From the NCBI RefSeq assembly GCF_025698545.1, contig NC_068577.1, positions 2,513,501-2,577,500 on the forward strand: a DNA stretch of 64,000 bases, given 5' to 3'. The notes beneath the pieces were generated by a model, which saw only the letters and a list, made by a program, of their open reading frames with translations, ran no database searches and had not been told where the DNA came from. The position numbers and the translations under genes are program-made. The DNA comes from Gossypium raimondii. Taxonomy: Eukaryota > Streptophyta > Magnoliopsida > Malvales > Malvaceae. How positions within the stretch are numbered: the stretch's first letter is position 1; each line of letters begins with the position of its first letter. Positions 22,969-34,690 of this stretch are shown piece after piece.

Positions 22969-24297
22969 TGTTTTAAATGAATGAGTTTATTGTTTTTCTC
23001 TTGTATTCATTTTTTTATAAAGGGAGGAAATTTTAATTATTTAGATTTGAAATTTTTTAGCTATAATAAAATCTAGGTATTTCATTTTGTTGTTAAAAAT
23101 ATCATTTTGGTCCTACAATTGTTCATTACAACAGTAAGCACAAATTGGAGTTAAGAGATTTATCTACATCTGCAAAAATAATGGTTACATTATTATCATT
23201 TTAGTAAAAAATATTTTTAATTATTTCATTTTTTTTGAGAATTTTCTTTTTATTATGACTGGCATTGATAATGTGAACTACCACAAACTGTCATATTAGT
23301 AGCTAGTATAATTTTTTAATGGTTCATTGTAACAAAATTTTCCAATTTGACAAAATAAAAGTTTTAAAGTCAAATATATAAAAAATAGGGTCAAATTGAC
23401 AATAGTTATAAGGATTGAAGATTAAATTTGTAATTATGCCTAATTTTTAAATGAAGTAAAAGGGAAAAAAAGTTAACCAAATAGGTGAAGATGTACAATT
23501 TGAAAAATAGAAAGATCAATTTTGAACAAATAAAAATAAAAGGATTGAATCCATATAAATCGATAAGTTTGGGGACTATCTTTAGAATTTAACCTATTAT
23601 AAAACAACAGTGATCAGACACTGTTTACTTTATAAAAAGTAAATTAAGAATATTATCTAGAATGGCAAAACTCGAACCGGTCAAGAAATTTTAAATTTAG
23701 AGATTTTTTTTTTTTTGAGAATTGGATGCGAAACAAGGTAGGGTGAATTATTTTTTTTGGACAGTGGGTATAGAGCAATAATCGTAATTGCTTACCCGTC
23801 CTACCCCAGTCCACTATATGAAATTACAATTTTATCTTTGTACATATAATTATTAAAAGGATAAAAATGTAATAACATATTATAAAAAAAATCAATACAT
23901 TTTATTAAAATATTTACATGTCTTTAAAAAGGTTGAAATTATTAAAGATAAGTAATAAAAATTAAATTGAAGCAGAGCATAAATGTATCTAACATCCATA
24001 GTGTAGTGGGACAGGTGGTGAAGTAGAACATGCCAACTATAGAGCGGTGGTGACTTTAACAATACTCACCTCCGCCCCACTCCATTGCCATCATTAATAT
24101 AATTGTGTAGAGGAAAAGCCGAAGGTTGACAAGGGCTTTGATCCATTGGTTAAATAAATAAAAAAATCTTAATCTTAATAAGAATTTAATTTAATTTTTT
24201 TAATCTTTTTATCAAATGAAAATTTTAATTTTAAACCCTCTCAAAATTAATAATTCAGTGTAAATTATTTTAACACAAAACTTTAAATATATAATTT

Positions 24298-24470
24298 TTT
24301 TAACAATCTTATTATAGGTTCTAATCATATCTGTTCTTTTTAAGATAATACCTAAAACTACCTCAACCCTTAAATAGGAGGATAATGCGTTTTAGCGCAC
24401 TCGAATTCGCATCCTCCTGCACTGATAACAATGCTCATACCAATCATGTTAAGGATCAATCAGCAATTAA
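24298..24470 (-). repeat. tRNA-derived SINE, family A, near full length
   Basis: This minus-strand copy runs from the A-box end (about 24470) through GCGAATTCGAGTGCGC to the tail with AACAGATATGATTAGAACCT and ATAAGATTGTTAAAAAA. It is one of the more complete copies in the window. Confidence 0.7.
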
Positions 24471-24471
24471 T

Positions 24472-24685
24472 ATTCTTAATCAATCAGCAATAAATCTTTA
24501 TGGTTTATGGTAACTTAATTACTATTAAGATTTAGTAGCTTAATTACTTAATATTAAGGATATATTTGGTAAATGCGTATAAACAAGGGAAGTCTACAGC
24601 TCAAGTACTTACTCTCTTGTCATATTTCGACCAATATTTCCTTTTATACCCAAAAAAAATCTTACCAAAATCGTGTAATTTTTTA
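24472..24685. other. AT-rich intergenic spacer
   Basis: No gene or repeat boundary seen. Confidence 0.4.
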
Positions 24686-25074
24686 GGGTAAACTACAAAA
24701 ATAGTCACTTTTGTTTGCCTCAGATTATATTTTAGTCACTTGTGTTTGAAATGTTACGTTTTAGTCACTTATTTTATCATTTTGTTACAAAGTGGTCACT
24801 CTACCGTTAAACTCTATTACGTCCCTAACAACAATCCAAACAGGTTTTAATTAAATAAATAATTTGGACTGCTATGTAGGACATCTAAGTTGGCATTTTA
24901 AACTCATTTGGACCGCCACGTAGGACCATTGTTAGGAAGGTGATGGAACTTAACGGTAGAGTGACCATTTCGTAACAAAATGATAACATAAGTGACTAAA
25001 ACGTAACGTTTCAAAGATGAGTGACTAAAATGTAATCCAAGGCAAACAAAAGTGACTATTTTTGTACTTTACCC
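24686..25074. mobile_element. Mutator-like MITE with long terminal inverted repeats
   Basis: The arms are about 165 bp and nearly perfectly inverted. The left arm starts GGGTAAACTACAAAAATAGT and carries three TTAGTCACTT-type units. The right arm ends ATTTTTGTACTTTACCC. The flanks ATTTTTTA and ATTTTTTTA suggest an 8-9 bp duplication, typical of Mutator-like elements but AT-rich. The same family occurs at 30519-31040. Confidence 0.75.
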
Positions 25075-25367
25075 ATTTTTTTATTATTAAAATTCGATTT
25101 TTGATAATTTCAATTATTTATGTTTTTAATACAGATTCTGATTCTCGCTCATAGGAATGAAATACATTTTATGATTAATTGTTATCTCTTTAAAAAACAC
25201 TAACGAGAAAAGATTTTTCTTTGTTATCGACAATGAGTATCATGATTAGAACTAAAAAAATATTATTGGAGGTACCGAATGTAATTGGAATATGATTTTT
25301 TTTTTTTTCTAAATACATTTCAAATTGGACGAGGCGACTTTTCTTTTAGAATTTATTTTTAATTTTT

Positions 25368-25525
25368 TTGAACAATCTCATTATAGGTTCTGATCATATC
25401 TGTTCTTTCTAACACAATGCCTAGAATTACCCATAAGAAGATAATACGTTTTAACACATTTGAACTCACATCTTCCTATATTGATAACAATGCACACTAA
25501 TCAAATCAAGAATTCCAACCAATTG
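25368..25525 (-). repeat. tRNA-derived SINE, family A
   Basis: Carries the conserved tail (CATTATAGGTTCTGATCATA on the plus strand), the CACAATGCCTAGAA block and a diverged B box (GAACTCACATC on plus). It is older than the copy at 24298. Confidence 0.65.
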
Positions 25526-25599
25526 GATTGAGACGTAAAAGAAGAAATGAAGAGTTTATAATCAAATTCTTAGAAGAAAGGGAGAAATTTCAACATTTA

Positions 25600-26245
25600 T
25601 TTAAAACAAATATCTAAATCAAGTCGATTGAATCTTAGTTTGTTTGAGTTAATCGAATCGAGTTATTCGAATTATTTAAGTCAACTTGAATAAGTAATTC
25701 GAGTTTCGAGTTCGAATCAAGTTGAATTTTATAATTCGAATAACAGATTTGTGTAAATACCTTTTTGGTCCTTGTCAAGTTTGGAAATGAACAAATTGGT
25801 CTCTTTCTTAACGAAACTTACAAAAAAAAACCAAATATATTTTTTAAAATTTAAAATATGTATAAAAAAATCTAAAATTTATATTTTTAAAAAATAAAAA
25901 ATTTCAAAAATATCTAAAAATATATAAAGAAAATTAAAAATTAAAATTTTCTGGAATAATAATTTTGGGGACCTAAATAAGTTAATTAATGATTCAAGTT
26001 TATCATACTAAAGTATTTTTTATTATTTTGCTTTGAAAAAGTTTTCAAAATTACATGCTCTAACATGAAATTAGTTATATTGTAACAATATTTTAATTTG
26101 ACAATATTTAATTTTTTTAATTTAACTCAAACAATTTCACTCGATTCGAAAAAAAATTCAAATCGAGTTAGGATGATAAAAAAAGACTCGTCAACTCGAT
26201 TAACTTGAAATTTTTTTGACTCAATTCGATCGAATGTTCACCCTT
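25600..26245. mobile_element. Probable decayed hAT-type element (CTCGAATTCGA-rich)
   Basis: Both ends are rich in inverted TCGAATTCGAGT and ACTCGATTCGA motifs, and the right end finishes GTTCACCCTTA, like the CACCCCTA end of hAT MITEs. The centre is AT-rich. No target duplication was identified. A SINE tail begins immediately after it. Confidence 0.45.
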
Positions 26246-26306
26246 AGTTCTAGACATTGTGTCAAAAAGAACAAATATGATCCAAACCTATACCGAGATT
26301 ATTAAA
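26246..26306 (+). repeat. SINE family A, 3' fragment
   Basis: Only the tail is present: TTCTAGACATTGTGTCAAAA followed by AGAACAAATATGATCC and the AACCTATA block. The 5' part was lost or displaced by the adjoining element. Confidence 0.6.
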
Positions 26307-27197
26307 TATATATATTTATCTAAACCAAACAAGGGGTAATTTAGGATTCCCAATCAGAATGAAATGTAGATAGAGCAGTTGGGCCTACCAGATGTACCAT
26401 TTTGTAACCATAAAAGTGGTCCAGTTCAATGTTATTAGGACTTTGCAGACACATGTTGCTTCTTCTTCAGGCCACTCTGCCTCCGACCCCACCCCTTCCC
26501 CATTTTTCTTCCTTTTTATTCCATAAATTCCAACCACTTGGCCACCTTTCATTTCTCCCTCTCCAAAAATCACATCTCTATTATTTTTCAAAGTTTTCGT
26601 ACCTTTTAAAAATAAAAAAAAAGTTTAATTTCATCCAACATTTTAATTTAATCTCTAAATTTTAATAATATTTTAATTAAAATTTTAAAATATCAATTAT
26701 TATATCAATAAAATTTTTTCATTAATTTCACTTCATTTTAAATATCAAATGTTAACTCGAATATAACATAAAACATAATTATATATTGTTAAGTATTTTT
26801 GCTATGTATTCTCATATTGAGGAGACCGGATATTTATAAAATATAGTTATTGGTCGTCGAAATGACGTCATATATATTGTCTTAGACTTAAGACATGCCA
26901 CTTGACTTTGCATTCTCTACCTGCAAACACCCAGAAACATGCCAACTTTGCCTGCGAACCCTCCTTATGGGCCCTTAATATGTCCGTGAGCCATCATTTT
27001 GAGTTGTATTCAAGTTTCGAATTGACATAAACAAATTTGAAAATCAATTCTCAAGCCAAGTGAATCATTTTGAATAAAAAAAAATATCAAAACCATAAAA
27101 TTCAGATTGGTAAATATATTGACCAAAAAATTTTCTAAAACTAATCCAATAACAATTAAACCGGTTCAACGTTTAACCTATCCTAGCATACCTAACT
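26307..27197. other. Intergenic DNA downstream of the GATA gene
   Basis: Minor GC-richer patches occur at 26380-26560 and 26880-27000. The overlapping frames there (26385-26591 - and 26429-26665 +) are low complexity with no family resemblance. No gene is called. Confidence 0.45.
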
Positions 27198-28231
27198 TCA
27201 AAAACTCGGAACCAACCGGGTTGACTCGACTGAATCGTTCACTGTCAGTTCTTTCCTTTTCCTCATTTCCAAAACTTTCCTATGGCTATTGGAGTGCAAA
27301 TCACCGGAAAATGTGGGACTACAAGCCGGTCTATATTCAGGAAAAAGTCGACCGGACTTGTAACGAACCCCACAAGCGTTGCACAAGGTTTTGGCACCAA
27401 GAGGACCGGTTCGCCACTGTGGAGTCTTCTGAACTTGGCAATGACTGCATCGCCGTTGGAAAGGGTTCCCACTTGACAACCCACTACCTTGCACCGCCAC
27501 CGGTTTTTTCTTCTGTTTCTTTGTCGGCGGTACTCTGAAACCATTAGCCAACTCTGTAGAGGTCATGGAAGACCCCGAGCAAGTACTCGAAGATGATGCT
27601 GTCGAAGACGACGACTCGGAAATAGGCAGTGACCCAACCGACCATGTCGGGACTGTCGGTTTAGACCTCTTGCTCCTCGCTTTACTTGGAACCGACGATG
27701 AAAAAGACGGCGTTTTCACAAAAACCGGGCCGGTTTCCGCTTCAAACCGAGTTCCTGCATGGTTATCAGTTTCCTGCTTAAAAACAGGGCATGGCAAAGG
27801 AATCTCCGGTACCGAATCGTCCACAAAGTGAGACACCCATTCAAGCCCTGCTATTTCATCATTCTAAAGAAAACAACAAAAAAATTTCAAAATTTTGAAT
27901 TCAAAAAGAGAAGAGGGATTTTTTTTAAAAAAATTACTTAAAATTAATGAAAAAATACCGGTACGGAGAGTGTAAAACTGGTGGAATTAGAGTTACTATC
28001 ATCATCTGCAACACGTAGTTGATATGAAGTAGAAACAGAGTTTTTTTCTTCTTCTTCAACGGAACCTTCTTCAAATTCTCCGTTATTGAAATCAAGGAAG
28101 CAATCGATGGAGAAATCTTCACCAGCAACGGCGCCGTTCATAACATTCATGACCAAGGAATCATCGAAAACATGGTGGGTGTTTTGCATGGTCAGTTCTC
28201 TTACACTCGATTTCAATGCTCTCAAATCCAT
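27198..28231 (-). CDS. GATA-type zinc-finger transcription factor, plant subfamily I
   Basis: Two exons, 28231-27959 and 27863-27198, with a 95-bp phase-0 intron, encode 312 aa. The join reads SVP followed by NDEIAGLEW, a block typical of GATA factors, which supports the splice sites. The zinc finger is Cys230-X2-Cys233-X18-Cys252-X2-Cys255 with TPQWRTGP and LCNACGVRYKSGRL, the single class IV finger of plant GATAs that binds WGATAR sites. A basic KKQKKK nuclear signal precedes it. Ser-rich linker (SSSSTASSSSTCSGSS) and an acidic N-terminal activation-like region (EFEEGSVEEEE) are also visible. The start at 28231 (MDLRALKSSVRE) matches the usual N-terminal block. An in-frame ATG at 28279 would add 16 residues. 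Related proteins act in light, nitrogen or cell-wall gene control; the specific role here is unknown. Confidence 0.93.
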
Positions 28232-28513
28232 GCAGCACTCCGTTTCTATTCCCAAAAACCAAATCAAATTCAACATCATTTTTCAGTTAAACCCCATAAA
28301 TTATATATATTTATATATATATTATGAAATTATGAAATTATGATTTACCTGGTAAAGAAAATAAAGAACAAATGTAGGAACGAAGACTAAACTGATGGAA
28401 AAGGTAAGCAAATGGTTGAAGGCCTGTTCGTGGGCGAAACTAATGCTGGAGTTAATGGGTTTATCCTTTTTTATGTCTCTCCACCAACATTTCCACTTAG
28501 GTCTAATTGTCAT
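28232..28513 (-). other. Leader region of the GATA gene, possible 5' intron
   Basis: On the minus strand CTTTACCAG|GTAAATC near 28346-28352 could be a donor (or an acceptor directly followed by a donor-like sequence), so the leader may be spliced. The frame at 28513-28322 lacks GATA features. No coding exon is claimed. Confidence 0.35.
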
Positions 28514-28812
28514 TTTAGTCCCTCTTTCACTGAAATTTAATTATTTAATCCTTTTACTTTTATAATATCAAACAACCACCTTTAATAATTAACAATTATG
28601 TGAATTTTTTACCACTATTCAATCATACAATTAAAGCCATCAACTGAATGTTTACATGTCATTGTTTTAATGAAAACAACTATTGATCTTATCAACTTAG
28701 ACCTACTGATAATAATATTATAAAAATAAAAGATCGAATTATGTCAAATTAAAATAGAAGAATTAAACCAAAATTTCAGCATGGTAGAGGGACTAAAACC
28801 AGAATTAAGCCT
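28500..28812. mobile_element. Inverted-repeat MITE (TTTTAGTCCCTC ends)
   Basis: The left end GTCTAATTGTCATTTTAGTC and the reverse complement of the right end (GGCTTAATTCTGGTTTTAGT) align, followed in both by CCCTCT and TGAAATTT blocks. About 60-90 bp at each end pair up. It lies in the promoter region of the GATA gene and could affect its expression, though there is no direct evidence. Similar ends occur at 42546-43235. Confidence 0.65.
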
Positions 28813-28928
28813 TTTTTATTTATGGTCAAAGTTGGTTAATTTGCTGTTGATGATTGGTCTGTGAGCGGGAGATTGTGACAGGCGATTACTGGCGCTAAGA
28901 TAAGTTCAAAACACTAAAAAACGTATAA

Positions 28929-29382
28929 TGAACTATCCTCGAAACCGCCGTCATTTTGATTTTTCTTGGGAGGTTTGAAATTTCCGAACTTAGCACACGA
29001 ATTTAAGGTTATTTACAATATTAGGATTGCTTTGCTTTGCCGCGTTAATCTCGGCCTTTACGCAAATTGCCGCTCTTTCCTTTTCCTAATTTTGGAAGGT
29101 TTTATTGGCACGCGCCAAGTATCAGACTTTCTTGATCTGACGGAAACTAGGGGCTTAAGATTTAAATCGGACGGCTCCTGTGACGAGTGGAATCACGTGC
29201 TGGGTTTTATTCATGTGGCAAATTTGCGTGTAGAAAATTCGCGCATACAAAGCGTGTTGAGCTACGGCCTTCGATCTACCCGTATCATATCTGAAAATAA
29301 AGGTCTAATTCCGAATTTTATCCCTCTACTTTATAAAATTTTAATTATTACTTTTTCTATTTTAATTTCTTCTATTTTATAA
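28929..29382. other. GC-richer unassigned segment
   Basis: Base composition rises relative to the flanks. A 138-codon plus-strand frame (28966-29382) runs through it, but I recognise no domain and its end is low complexity. The segment contains AAATCGGACGGCTCC and an ATCACGTG G-box-like site, features seen in plant promoters. It may be a promoter or first-exon remnant of a lost gene. No function is assigned. Confidence 0.35.
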
Positions 29383-29699
29383 AACCGAAAAGTCAATCTG
29401 TTGGTATTTTCTAATTTGTTGTATATAATTTTCATAGAATATGAAAATCAAATATTGATAAATTAAAATAAAGGAATTAACTTTTTAATTTTAATAAATA
29501 GAAGGATAAATTTTAAAATATACTAAAAAGTAGGTTTTAAATAATAATGAAGTTTTTATTTTTTTAATTCTTAGACAAGTATTTATACTTTTATAAAATT
29601 TAAATAAATTTTAATTTCAAATTTCAAATCATTTGATATCTCTATTATTTTATATAAAATATTATATTTATATTTAAGGTTATTATTTTATACATTGGT
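29383..29699. other. AT-rich intergenic DNA
   Basis: Nothing recognisable seen. Confidence 0.4.
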
Positions 29700-29949
29700 A
29701 ATGGTGAAACTAGGGCTGGCAAGGGCCGTCCCTGAAATGAAAATTTTCATATGGTCATTTAAAATTTTAAAAGTTTTAAATTAATAAAGGTAAAATTATA
29801 TTTTGGTCCCTAAAATATAAAAATTTGAATTAATCCTTTAAAAATTATAAAGATATAGTCTATTAAAATGGTGGAATTACATTTTATCTATCATAAATAT
29901 TATAATTTACTTTCGATCACCCTACAAAATTTTCTGGTTACACCCCTAT
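29700..29949. mobile_element. Short hAT-type MITE
   Basis: Flanked by ACATTGGT (29692-29699) and GCATTGGT (29950-29957), an 8-bp duplication with one mismatch. The right end GGTTACACCCCTAT is the inverse of an ATAGGGGTGTAACC terminus, imperfectly matched by AATGGTGAAAC at the left. Relatives include 31080-31325, 42659-42840 and 56520-56746. Confidence 0.65.
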
Positions 29950-30111
29950 GCATTGGTGGAAGAATTTTTTAAGTCTTAAAAGACTACTAAATATCATTAA
30001 TTGATATTTAAAATAATAATAAATAAATAAAACACACAGTGATTTCTTAAGGATGATTGCGCCGCTATCAAATAATAATCGGTTTTTTCCCCTTCTAATT
30101 TTGTTAGATTT

Positions 30112-30290
30112 TTTTTAACAATCTTATTATAGTTTCTGATTATATATACTTTTTTTATACGATGCCTAAAACTATCCATATCCCCTCCTCAATCCTTTAA
30201 ATAGAAAGATTATGCGTTTCAATGCACTTAAACCAACGTCCTCCTGTACTGACAATCATATTCATACCAATCGAATTAAGACACAATCGG
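30112..30290 (-). repeat. tRNA-derived SINE, family A, near full length
   Basis: The minus-strand copy includes the tail (ATTATAGTTTCTGATTATAT on plus), the ATACGATGCCTAAAACTATC block, a diverged B box and the CCAATCGAATTAAGAC A-box end. Confidence 0.65.
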
Positions 30291-30518
30291 TTAATTTTAT
30301 TATTTAAAAAAAAAAAAAAGGATAATCGCATCTGCTAAAGTCAAGGTATAGTCTTCCTCGCTTCTTCGAAGTTGATAGTCGTGATTTTCTTTTAATTAAT
30401 TATTTATTTAAATTTGATTTTTGCTCCCACACTTGACATTTGTAACCAATAAGAACTTCCACGTCACCCTATAATAATATCATACGGGAATTTTCATCTA
30501 AATATAATTTCTTTTTTA

Positions 30519-31040
30519 GGTAAACAATAAAATAACCACTTTTATTTATCTCAGATTACGTTTTAGTCATTTATATTTGAAATGTTATGTTTTAGTTATT
30601 TACGTTATCATTTTATTACGAAGTGGTCACTTACTGTTAAACTCCATTACCTCCCTAACGGTAATCCTATGTGACAATTCAAATGAGTTTTAAATGCCAA
30701 CTTAGATGTCCAATTAGGACTAGAATAGGTTTTTAATTAAATAAATTTAATTAATTAAAAGTTTAAAACTAATTACACCTTGAATTGAAAAAGAAAAACC
30801 ATTAGTCTCATTTTTCTTTTAGTTTTCTTTTCCATTTTGACTGAAAAAAATATTCTCATTAAAGTTGACATTTAAAACCTATTTGGACTGGATTGTCGTT
30901 AGGGAGGTAATTGAGTTTAATGGCAGAGTGACTACTTCGAAACAAAACGATAACGTAAGTGACTAAAACGTAATATTTTAAACATAAGTAACTAAAATGT
31001 AATCTGAGACAAATAAAATTGACTATTTTTATAGTTTACC
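30519..31040. mobile_element. Mutator-like MITE, second copy of the 24686 family
   Basis: Same arms as 24686-25074 (left GGTAAACAATAAAATAACCA, right TTTTTATAGTTTACC), with a longer centre carrying an insertion rich in TTTCTTTTAGTTTTC near 30800. The flanks are T-rich ending in TTTTTTTA as in the other copy. Confidence 0.72.
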
Positions 31041-31079
31041 ATTTTTTTAATATTCCGTTTGGGTAAGAAAAGAAACCAG

Positions 31080-31325
31080 GGCAGCTCACAAGGGCTCCGA
31101 CTCCTCTTAAAATGAACTTTTTTTTATTTAAGTCATTTTATAGTTTATAAAATTTTAAATTAATAATGGTAAAATTATACTTTGACTCCAAAATGATAAA
31201 AAAATGATTTAGTCCTTCAAAATTTTAAAAATATAGATTGTTAAAATAGTAAAATTTTATTTTTACTATAAAATATATATAAAATAATTCCGACAAAAAA
31301 ACTTTCTAACTTCACCCAAAAAAAT
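31080..31325. repeat. Short hAT-type MITE remnant
   Basis: Contains GGTAAAATTATACTTTGACT, TTTAGTCCTTCAAAATTTT and an AACTTTCTAACTTCACCC end that parallel the 29700 element. Boundaries are uncertain. Confidence 0.5.
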
Positions 31326-31689
31326 GATAATGATCCATCACTTCGCTTATACAACAACCAAAAAACCTCAAATAATTCAAAACCCATACATTCAAACTAC
31401 AAAAATGTGTTGTTTCAAACCAGTAAAAAGAAAAAGAAAATCACAATAAAAAAATAATTTAAACTGAATTTTCATATGCTTTGAGTTTTTCTTTTTCATT
31501 TTTTTTTTAATTTTAGCCACATTTGGCTGGTCTAATTTCGAGTACAATTTTTTTGACTAATTGACTTCATTACATTAGTTCACTGGCTACTGAGTTTGCA
31601 GCTCTGCACTTCATGTTGGGTAATTTAATTGTTTATTTTGTTATTATTTATTTGTGTTTATTAAAAGATTATAAGAATATTTTTAAAAT

Positions 31690-31830
31690 TAATTGAGTTT
31701 TATAAAGACGTGGGTTCGAGTGCGCTGAAACATATTATCCTCATATTTATGGATTGGAGAGGAGTTATAGATAATTTTAGTCATTGCGTCAAAAAGAACA
31801 AATATAATCAGAATTTATAAAGTGTACAAT
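31690..31830 (+). repeat. tRNA-derived SINE, family A, 5'-truncated
   Basis: It has a well preserved B box (GACGTGGGTTCGAGTGCGCT), the GTCATTGCGTCAAAAAGAAC block and the tail. The A box region is missing. Confidence 0.65.
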
Positions 31831-32577
31831 TCAACGTGTTAAATTGGTTGAACTTTTTTTAAAATTTTAAATAATTTTCAATTTTTTTTAAAATTTTTAT
31901 GAAGCTTGGGCAAACTTCGACACGAGTTATTCAAATAAGTTTTTCATCCAAATAAAAGTAAATTGTCTAAAATTTAAAGATTAAATTTATTGTTAAAATA
32001 CTAATATTAACTTGTATCGAATATTAAGACTTAATGATAAATTTGGCAACTAACATTCGCATATTTTGTCAAAATGATGCTAATTATATTTTGAATCTTT
32101 TTCGTCGTCAACTTTTTTTTCAATCTACTTTTTCTAACAGTTTTAATGAAAGTACCGTTAAATAGTTAATGGGAATGATGTGGAATTTCATATGTGGAAT
32201 ATTTTTAACAATATGTAATTTATTACTAAGATAACCCAATAAGATAATTGCATGTGGAAAAATAATAAAATAAATAATATATTAATTTTAAAACAATAAC
32301 TCTTAATTTAAAGAAAATAAACGTAATTATCTATAAAAATTAACTCAAGAAAAAACTTCGATAAACAAGCGTATGAAAGATTGAAACTTTTAAAATAAAA
32401 GAAAGATTGAAACCTTAAATTTATTCATTAAATCATTAGAAAATGTAGTTTGAAAAAAATTAAAGGTTGATCGGAAAAAAAAAGACTCAATAATATAATT
32501 AAGACTATTTTGACAAAATATGCAAACGCTAGTGGCCAAATTTATTATTAAGTCAAATATTAATTAAGGTTAGGGAG
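31831..32577. other. AT-rich intergenic DNA
   Basis: No gene or clear element seen. Confidence 0.4.
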
Positions 32578-32945
32578 AATATTTAATGCACTGTCGGTGC
32601 ATAAGTCCCATGCATAGTCATTGAATAAGAACATGATCCCTCGTCATCAAATAAAACAAAAAAAATGGAGGACTTATAAAAAATGTTGACAACTTATTTA
32701 AACATAATTGAATAATAATTAATTATAAATAAATACTAAAATACTAAATTTGAGATTTTAGACTCTAAATTCAAGATTTTACATCCGAGAGTTATTGATG
32801 TTTATTTATAATATTTATTATAAATATTTAATTATATTTAAATAGAATCGTTAGTACATATTTTTTATTTGATTTAATGATGATTTGTCATATTTTTATT
32901 TATTGATAGTGCATAAATTTATATAATTTTTATTATTTCGTGATG
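32578..32945. mobile_element. Inverted-repeat MITE (TTAATGCACTGTCGGTGCAT end)
   Basis: The left end ATTTAATGCACTGTC... CATTGAATAAGAACATGATC aligns with the reverse complement of the right end (TTTATGCACTATCAATAAAT, then AAAAATATGACAAATCATCA). The middle is AT-rich. A truncated relative of the left end lies at 58905-58985. Confidence 0.6.
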
Positions 32946-33120
32946 AACCCACCCCACTTCTAGAGTCCACGTAGACATGCAGGTGACCTAACCTTGACAA
33001 ATTACAATCTCAAGATAAAAATCCCAAATCAAATCTTTGTTTTATGTATTATATGATAATTTTTTTAAACAATTTATATATTTATTTTAATAAAATAATA
33101 TTATTAAAATATAATGGTTT

Positions 33121-33943
33121 TAAGGCGTGTACAACACATTTCTTAGGTTTGGTTCGAGTTTTTTATTGTTCAGTTTGAAGTTGGTGTTATCACCTAAACT
33201 GTACAATTCGGTTCGGATTCAGCTTTTCCACATGGAATCCGTTTTATCCAAAATCAAAACGGATGAAAAAGAAAATCTGTGTTTAAAGGAATGTTATCAT
33301 TATAAACAACTAGATAGGATCATTCGAAAAGATAAAGCTATGAAAATATGTCATAAAAATTGCAAAAGTGTAGTTTTAAATTGGAGTAAGTGAATCGTTT
33401 CTTAAATATAATAATTATAAATATGAGTATAATTCTAATATTAGGAAAATAATTTATTAAAATTTATAATATTTTATTTATAAACGAAACAAATTTTCAC
33501 ACTTTTATGTATTTGATAGTTATGAATATTATAATCACTCGATTATAACTAATGGTTTATGTATTAGCTTTTTTTAACAACTTTGAATAATTTACCAACT
33601 TAATAGCTTAACTTAAAATAATTTTTTAAGTAGTCTTATTGACGAATACAGTTTTAATTAATTATTTAATTCACTTTATAAATCAATCTGTAGCATATAC
33701 TATGATTGTTATGAAAAAAAATCAAGAATTGCAATATCAGATTTTTTTGGGGCTCAAAACGAGGTGATATTGTTTTTTTTTTACGAAGCCCAAATTTGTT
33801 AAAAATCGCCTAACCGAACCGCAATTATCGATTTTAGCTATTTCGGTTTTTATTCTATACAGTTTCGATTTCAAAAGTGAAAAGCTAAATGGAATGGTTC
33901 GGTTCAATTTTTGTCCAAAAATCGAACTAAACTGAATACACCC
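33121..33943. mobile_element. Probable hAT-type element (TAGGGGTGTATTCAGTTTAG end)
   Basis: The right end finishes CTGAATACACCCCTA. The left end TAAGGCGTGTACAACA is an imperfect inverse, and both sides carry GGTTCGGTT-like motifs. The 88-codon frame at 33127-33393 has no recognisable domain. An 8-bp duplication could not be confirmed. Confidence 0.5.
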
Positions 33944-34690
33944 CTAAAAAGGACCAATAGAAAAGACTTTTATATAGACAACAAATAGGTGTATATATTT
34001 CCATGAGATACCCTTTCTTATGGATATATCTTTTAATGAGATGCCTTTTCATAGAATTGTATTGTTTTATAAGACAAATTTACGTAAAATTATATCTTTA
34101 TAAGATAATTTTACGTACAAAAGTTATGTATTTACAACACAATTACTTGGTCAATAATTATAATTTATTAGATTTTTATATGATAAAATATTATTACTAT
34201 CAACATCATAAACCACTAATATTTATACCTTTTAAATTTTGAAATTTTAGTCACAACTTAAATGGTAGTCACTAAATCCATTAATTAAAATAACGTGACA
34301 TTTTGTAAATATTTTGAAAAATAACAAATTAATATAATATTACACATACGATAATATGTATAATATTTTTCACATAACATTTATAAACAACGAGATTTAA
34401 CTTCAAGAAATTAATGGTACCATTTAGGTCAAGTCCAAATTTCCAAAATTTGCAAAGTTGAAGAACGAAAATATCAAAGTAAAGTACATTAATTAAATCT
34501 ATTTTTATAAAAGTAGGATTGTTATGGTCCCATAAAGTAGTTTTAGGGTTAACCTAATAATTAATATTTAATTGGAAATTTGAGAACACTAACCCAAATT
34601 TGGGGATGATTAATATTTATTAATATCCCAACTCACGAGCCTTTAAATGTAATTAGGTCAGAAGTTGCTTAGCAATTTATTTGTCGTTAC
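33944..34690. other. AT-rich intergenic DNA
   Basis: Nothing recognisable; the frame at 34003-34242 is low complexity. Confidence 0.4.

Noticed and set aside
27107-27831. Plus-strand ORFs (143, 64 and 88 aa) and a second minus frame of 93 aa
   Set aside because: They are shadows of GATA exon 2, which has a complete zinc finger in its own frame.
28966-29382. 138-aa plus-strand ORF as a real gene
   Set aside because: No domain or splice support, and a low-complexity end. Kept only as an unexplained segment.
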